Under the pieces are notes generated by a model. It was not told the origin of the DNA. It ran no database searches and saw only the letters and a list, made by a program, of their open reading frames with translations. From Lobosporangium transversale (Eukaryota; Mortierellomycota; Mortierellomycetes; Mortierellales; Mortierellaceae), in contig NW_019029001.1 in assembly GCF_002105155.1 (NCBI RefSeq), forward strand, positions 124,001 through 188,000: 64,000 bases of DNA. The letters are read 5' to 3'. Position 1 is the first letter of the stretch. Every line of letters starts with the position of its first letter. Both the position numbers and the translations under genes were made by a program. Of the stretch, positions 58,218 through 64,000 are shown one piece after another.

Positions 58218-60673
58218 TTAGAATGCGCGTGGGTTGCAATGGATACCGCTCTTTCCCCCACCAATAATGGCCGACACTTTAGCTCCAAATTCAAATGGAT
58301 CACCATTATAAAGCACCAAGCCCGAAGGATTTCTGGGAAGCCCTGCGATTTGCGCTAGATTCCAGCTCAGCAGGCCGATGGCTTCCTTCTCTGTCAGACC
58401 CAAATCCGAGCGAGCCCATGCAGCCATCCATAGTATATGGCGAATATCCTCGAATTCTTCTGCAGCAAGGCCTACAGTAACACCTGCCCCGTACAATGCA
58501 GAAAGTCCAGTGCCTTTTGACAGGGGGGCTCCCGGGAGGCACCTTTGGGCTGTCCATTGGTGAGGAGTGCAATGATATGGGCGCAATATGACACCAATGT
58601 CTGCCTCTGCCAGGTGCTCTGCTACTGTCCAGGCTTCTGTTGCTCCAAGCAAGCTCAGCTTGATCTTCGCTCCCTGGTGTTCTAACTCCTTTTTGATCTG
58701 TATCAAGCGAACAATCTCGTCTCGGTTATGGACCTCGACCACTAAAGGAAGATTTCCTTTGACAACCCGAGCAAACTCATGGGAAGGATTAAACAAATTT
58801 AGCAGTCCTTTTTCCAGTGAAGAGCGTAGGAATGCAATTTGGGACGAAACCGTAGGAAAAAGCCTCGACTTGGATGCCTGACCAAGCCTGACATGCAGTG
58901 CTACATCTTTTTTGAGGACAGCATCCTTGGATGCAAGTGCTATTCGTCGTTTTTTTTTTTTTTTTTTTTTTTTTTGTTAAAAAAAAGTCAGTTGCCTCGG
59001 TCTCATTCATGGCGCTTGCTTAAATAATAACAAAAAGTACCATTTTGAGCGCCAGTACTGAATGCAACGCTGACCCCTGGATGACATGCTGTGATACTGG
59101 CGCAGTGACACCAATCAATACTCCTGCCTTATAGGCTTCATCCATGTGAAGGCCACCAAACTTGAGGGCGTCAGCCGCGTGGAGAATTTCGGGATTCAGA
59201 TTTGAATAACCGTCCCCCGTACTGGACTCAGGTGGAATTTCAAGTAGACCAAGATAAGGTGTGCCGACAGAGATAAATGAAGGTAAAACAACGCCCTCGC
59301 CACCCAGATCATACATTGGTATGCCCTCTTTTTCCGCCGCAGCAACGTGCTCTCCACAGTGGCCGATACAAATGACTCGACCGCCTTTGGCCACTACACT
59401 CAAACTGTTGTTGGAGGACACTTCTTCGACATTCTCAAGGATAATCTTTTTAATCACTGTGAATATACCATCCTCAGCTTTGTCTGTGCAGGCGTCCTTG
59501 GCCTTGGGCACAGCCAGGTCTAGATACTCTCGGAATCTGAGCGGCTCACTTTGGTGACTCCATTGTGATGGATCGGCGTCCTTGATTTGAGCTATGCCAT
59601 CAATGTAAACTTGTAGAGGATGTGATCCTAGAGACAGGGGATGCCTCTCCCAGACGACCAAGTCCGCGTCCATACCCACTGCAATTTTGCCGATACGGTG
59701 ATCCTGTCCTATGGCTTTGGCTGGAACAGAAGTCACAGAGGCTAGTGCCTGCAGCTCTGTGAGGCCATAATGACGAGCCATGGATGCTTGGTAGATGAGG
59801 TGCTGTGAATTTAGAATTGGATGATCACTCTTCATAGCCACAGATATACCTGCATCTACCAATATCTTTGGTGAATTTACGGAGCTCTGAAAAGCTTCTT
59901 TCTTGTAGCCGAATTTTCCAGCAAAAGTAGCAATTACAGGGACACCCTTGTAAGCGCGCTTGAGAATATCGGGGATACGATAGGCATCAAGGCCATGGTG
60001 GAATGCTGCAATCTTGAACTTGAACTCGTTCGAGTGGCGCACCATTGCCTCAATATCATGTGTTTCATAGCAATGAATGTTGAGCTTGACATCGCCTCTA
60101 AGGATGCCAATTAAACTCTCATATTGCGGATCCTCTGGGAATGGAATGCTCAAACGATAACGGCCAAAGCGAGGTAGTCTCTCTATAGCGTTACACCAAT
60201 CGTCCTGAGCTCGTTTAAGTTCCGTTGCTTTGGCGAATTGCTCGCGGAAGACCCAGCCCTCGCCAAGTCGTGTAGAAGGCATCTGGCCCCGTCGTCCATA
60301 ATTGTTTTTAGCATTTTCACCACATGCCATCTTCATATAGCGCCACTTCTCTTCTACACCCGCCTCGATTTGCATATCCTCTGTACTGAGTGTATCGACC
60401 TTTCGTAGCTTGAATGCGAAAGCTTCACCACCTATCACATTACCGGACCCAGGTAAGACTAGGGTGCTAGTGACACCGCCCGAAACGATCCATTCTCGCG
60501 CGACATCACTGGGGTTGAATCCATCGATGGAACGCACAAATGGTACCGTTGGGTTGCTCATTTCATTAAAGTCGTTTGTTGCTGATAAAGTTGGCCAAGA
60601 AAAAACTCCTACATGGCTACCCAACAAAACAGGATAGAAATTGGTTAATATGTTGAGTAATTGTTCTTTATGC

Positions 60674-60710
<37 letters not shown>

Positions 60711-61197
60711 ATGCATGTCCACAATGCCTGGAGTTAAGATATGCCCTTTAAGGTCGACAACAACTGTGTCCTTGGATCCCTTGATATCCTCACCAATCTC
60801 GACAATAATGCCATGGTCGACTAGGACGTCACCTTTGAAGACCTCAGAAACACCATCAAAAATGTGTAGGTGCGGTCCCATTGACGAACCTTGGATTATG
60901 CGTTCTAGTTTCAGGAGCCGGGTACAGATGTTTACCTTCACGGCGGATGGCTTTACACTTGGCTACACCTTGCATGAAGTGTTTTGCAGAGATTCCTGGA
61001 GCCTCAAACTCAATCGGGTGGTGGGAAAATTCATTGGTGGCTCCAAGAAGATATGCAGTCATCCCTAGGAGAGCTATCGCTGCCGCGACTAAGAGTGCCG
61101 TAATATTTTTGTCCTGAAAAATAGAAGTCATTCGACTCCGAACAGAATAGCCTCCGCGTTCAGGGTCTTGTTGAGGAAGTTGTTGGTAGTCAGCCAT
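58218..61197 (-). CDS. Membrane-anchored amidohydrolase (imidazolonepropionase-like superfamily), frame broken twice
   Basis: Exons, right to left: 61197-60709, 60616-59041, 58939-58218. The ATG at 61197 (MADYQQLP) precedes a single membrane segment (about residues 31-50, ALLVAAAIALLGMTAYLLG), implying a type II membrane protein. A metal-dependent amidohydrolase composite domain follows: LTPGIVDMHNHVGVFSW with the H-x-H ligands formed across intron 60708-60617, later HCYETHDIEAMV, FKIAAFHHGLDAYRI and MKSDHPILN (His/Asp ligands), and in the last exon GLLSWNLAQIAGL. Phase bookkeeping is off twice. In exon 1 the frame changes between HNPRFVNGTAPT and HIFDGV; a 46-nt GT-AG segment (60935-60890) would also restore it but would remove the conserved HNPR block. 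In exon 2 one base is missing at the C4/G4 run 59074-59077, before VSVAFSTGA. The substrate is unknown. It is either a decayed gene or a gene with consensus errors. Confidence 0.82.
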
Positions 61198-61240
61198 GAT
61201 TGAAAATGCAATCAAAACACCTAGAGTTTATGTATGCCTT

Positions 61241-61279
<39 letters not shown>

Positions 61280-61641
61280 ATAATAATGACAATGCTGAGG
61301 AAAGAGGAGTATAGAGGAAGAGGGGAAGGTGAAAGGTAGGTCGAAACCCCCAACTATTTAATGGTAATGATCTAAGCCGTGAGAAATTTGCACCATTCAA
61401 AAGAATTACTGATTGATATCCACCCCTTGCTGCCAATGTCGCACAAATGTGCAATTTAAAAAGCACGACGCTTCCAAAAGAGGAAACCATTTGTCATAGG
61501 AATAGCTCACAGATTCAGTCACTCACGGGCTTTTATGCTTCCAGTGCTAGGAATCGGATACGTCATCAGACTGTGAAGGATGCATTAAGAATGAAGATGT
61601 AGGATATGGTATTTAATTACAATGCAAAAACATGCTGTAGG
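61198..61641. promoter_or_regulatory. Promoter region of the amidohydrolase gene
   Basis: The 444 bp separate two minus-strand genes and begin with a T-run followed by a 30-nt A-run (about 61239-61276) close to the amidohydrolase start. No specific binding site is recognisable. Confidence 0.45.
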
Positions 61642-64000
61642 CTAGCTTTGGATAGGGCCGAGTCGTGGTGAGGATCGTGGGGTTGGAAGTGACCGTTCCA
61701 TGCTGCCAACACTCCTATCACTATCCTCACTGTTCCTAGAGGCTGTCCAAGTATGACTAACTGTAAATGGAGCTGTCTTGATTGATGTTGTATCCTGATT
61801 CACTGCTAGATCTCTATTCACAATCAACGTCGAGTGGGGAAATCCTGTCTCTACTACTTCTGTCGTCGATGACATAATCTCTACAGCATGAGGATGCATT
61901 ATAGGAGGTTCAGAGCCGCTGCCTCGGGTGGTTGATTTTAAATGGTCTGGCATGCCAGACTGAGATAATGCCTCATCTACTATTCTTTTATAAGCCTTTT
62001 CGTTATAAACATCATGGATTCCATCGCCAGGCGTGTTTCCATAAGGGACTGCGGTAGAAAACAAACAATAAAATAAAAATAAAAATAAGATAGAGGCTAA
62101 AAAAATATAAATAAAAAAGTAGGAAAACTAGGTATGTCACTTACCAAACCATAGCCACCATGATGGGCCCATGATACTCTTCCAGTTACCCATCAATGAG
62201 CCGCGGTGCCATAACTGTTCGCCAGGCTCAACTTTGACAACGTTGAAACCTTGTCCTGACCAATAAGGAGAAGACGAGAAAGAAGACGCTAGGGCTGGGT
62301 CCGATCTGATGTATTGAACTCGAACGAAAGTAGCTCTTACATCCTGTAAAGACTCAATTGTTGTCCGATTTTTGAGGATATAATCAGTGTGAGCCGCCGT
62401 GAACGAGACAATGAGCAAACCCAACAGAAAAGCTACAGCGGTCATAATCGGCCAGTGTGTATTAAACACACAACGAGGTTGAGTATCATGTCCATCAGCG
62501 TCTGAACCATTCAACGGAGAGTTTATCTCGCACCGCCGTACAGCAGATGTAATCATAGGTATCATCGTTGTAACAACAAAGACAGAGATTACAGAGGCAT
62601 AGAAAATGAATAGATAAAAAAACTTGTGATTGTTATAGCCGATACAGCCTCTGACCCAAGGACAATGGTGGTCCATCCTGAGTACGCATTTATCGCATTC
62701 GGAACAATGGTGGCACCGGTCTGGTTTGACGATCTTACATATATCGCACCATCGAGGACGGCCATCTCGCTTAGCAATGCTGAGGGTGGCAATAGGTTTC
62801 TCCGCACGCCTCTTTCCATGTGTGGCTTGTTTTATCCTTTTATCGATATCAATTCTAAAAGAGCCATTTCCTTTATCGTTGCATTGAATCATTGTCGCCT
62901 GGCTGGAACAACGCCTTTCCTTCTGCTTCATTCCCTCTGCTCCAGAAGATGTCGCTTGATATTGATGTTGCGCACGATTAGAGCCGGTTGTAACGTTATC
63001 AGGCTTCAGCAATGGCGTGGTATCTGTTACTGGTGAATTGAGTCTCTCTCTTCCCTCCCTAAGATCATCCCGAAACGATGGCATCAGCAGGGCTATGGGG
63101 ATTCTTTGAGGTTGATAAGGAGTGGTCGTGGGTGGGATAGGAGGCGTGGGGCTTCTCTGCGGTGGCTAGTGAAAAGTAGTCCAGAGTAACATGCGCATAA
63201 TATTTTTAAAGTTTCCGTGATCAGTCTATGTACTAGCACGAACGGAACACTAAACGTAAGACAACAAATGATAGCATACATCCAATGGAGATCCTGGCCC
63301 ACAGTTGAGACAACGGATATATGAGATAAAGAAGAGCAGCGATAGAGTATTAATCACGCCCAAATAAAGACCTAGGGTAGTAAAAAAGATCATCAGGCAT
63401 ACATCAACATATGTACCCACATGTCAAGCATACACCCCTTTATTGGCAATCTATCCAGCTCTGGAGGTCTCAAGAAATTGTGGAAAGTCGTCGGTGCTAA
63501 TAACCACATGTTACTCCTGCTAGTCTTCATCGTTACCTGCCTGTAGGGGACGACGCTGCTCATGAAGTATAAAGTCAACTTGTATCGACAATAGAAACAT
63601 AAAAAAGCTCATTAATATTATCAAATCAACTATGCGCAGCAATGAGATGAAGGCATGCAGAAAACTATGGGAGAATAAAACAGAAACTTCAAAGAAAGTA
63701 AGGAAAGACAAAAGAGGAACAAAAATGAACTTACTGCAAACTCGAAAGCTGAAGACATAGTAGATGTAGCCTATGACCAGAGCAAGCCCCAGAGGCATTA
63801 ATGGTTGAACTACATCGCGCACCACATCCAAAGCCAAGGATGATGAGGGATTTGAGCCCGAATTTGTCCCTGCGCCTTGTGCGCTGGCAATGATAGCCAT
63901 ACTATCATTTGCAGCAGCCAAGGCAGCCGCACGCTGAGCAGCAGCTAATGCTGAAGAATGAACCTTGTATCCGTCCACTGTAACTGTGACGGCCGAAGTA
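61642..64000 (-). CDS. DHHC-type protein palmitoyltransferase (5' end outside window)
   Basis: Exons, right to left: (>64000)-63735, 63578-63537, 63371-63280, 63165-62145, 62048-61642, with consistent phases; the start lies beyond the window. The first exon has an Ala-rich segment and a membrane helix (LMPLGLALVIGYIYYVF). Exons 2 and 3 continue through IDFILHEQRRPLQAG into helix 2 (LYLGVINTLSLLFFISYI) and a GPGSPLD turn. A Pro/Ser-rich cytosolic loop precedes the Cys-rich domain WCDICKIVKPDRCHHC, then CVLRMDHHCPWVRGCIGYNN with the catalytic DHHC. Helices 3 and 4 follow (FFYLFIFYASVISVFVVTTM and MTAVAFLLGLLIVSFTAA). NRTTIESLQ is the conserved TTxE element. The enzyme attaches palmitate to cysteines of membrane-associated proteins. 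The layout resembles Pfa3/ZDHHC-type four-helix enzymes. Confidence 0.92.

Noticed and set aside
1-64000. Bacterial contamination or a bacterial IS630 island
   Set aside because: Spliceosomal introns, eukaryote-specific families and the absence of operon or Shine-Dalgarno organisation show nuclear fungal DNA throughout.

Overview
This window is nuclear DNA of a filamentous fungus, most likely an early-diverging one (Mortierellomycotina such as Mortierella or Linnemannia). The evidence is short GT-AG introns in almost every gene, universally conserved eukaryotic proteins (importin-7/8, TMEM33/Pom33, DHHC acyltransferase, CPY), many 20-32 nt poly-A or poly-T tracts in introns and spacers, and relics of a FEN1-like/Fanzor family that I associate with Mortierella genomes. 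The lineage is an inference, because no rRNA or other marker gene is present. I see no tRNA, rRNA or CRISPR array.

Layout. 0-3.3 kb: vacuolar serine carboxypeptidase and a histidine-phosphatase (phosphoglycerate mutase-like) gene, both +. 3.3-10.1 kb: a long gene-free stretch leading to an intronless four-finger C2H2 regulator (10.1-11.4 kb, +). 13.6-16.1 kb: six-exon TMEM33/Pom33 membrane protein (+). 17.0-20.5 kb: a large, low-complexity orphan protein (+). 20.7-25.1 kb: ten-exon importin-7/8 (-), divergent from a five-exon mitochondrial D-2-hydroxyglutarate dehydrogenase (25.5-27.8 kb, +). 27.8-32.5 kb: spacer holding a decayed Fanzor-type zinc-ribbon fragment and a hexamer repeat. 32.5-35.6 kb: PH-domain scaffold (+). 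37.1-37.8 kb: 2OG-Fe(II) oxygenase (-), divergent from a seven-exon DPP8/9-like prolyl peptidase (38.3-42.9 kb, +).

43-58 kb is the accessory part. A decayed 3.8-kb gene (47.2-43.4 kb, -) reads from a FEN1/XPG-like PIN nuclease N-terminus, through a long middle region, to a Fanzor/TnpB-like RuvC core and zinc ribbon. A second FEN1-like relic (50.4-49.6 kb, -) abuts an apparently complete 6,983-bp DNA transposon (50394-57376). That transposon has 1,352-bp terminal inverted repeats and TA on both sides. It carries an IS630/Tc1-mariner-like DDE transposase with an unusually long D-E spacing, plus a second five-exon gene with a PD-(D/E)XK nuclease-like motif. A possible oppositely oriented FEN1-like fragment lies beyond its right end.

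58.2-61.2 kb holds an amidohydrolase (-) whose frame is broken twice relative to its family. 61.6-64 kb holds a DHHC palmitoyltransferase (-) running off the window end.

The housekeeping genes do not form a pathway cluster. The coherent system here is the mobile-element region: a young transposon with long terminal repeats and two nucleases, inserted among relics of a putative FEN1-Fanzor composite family.
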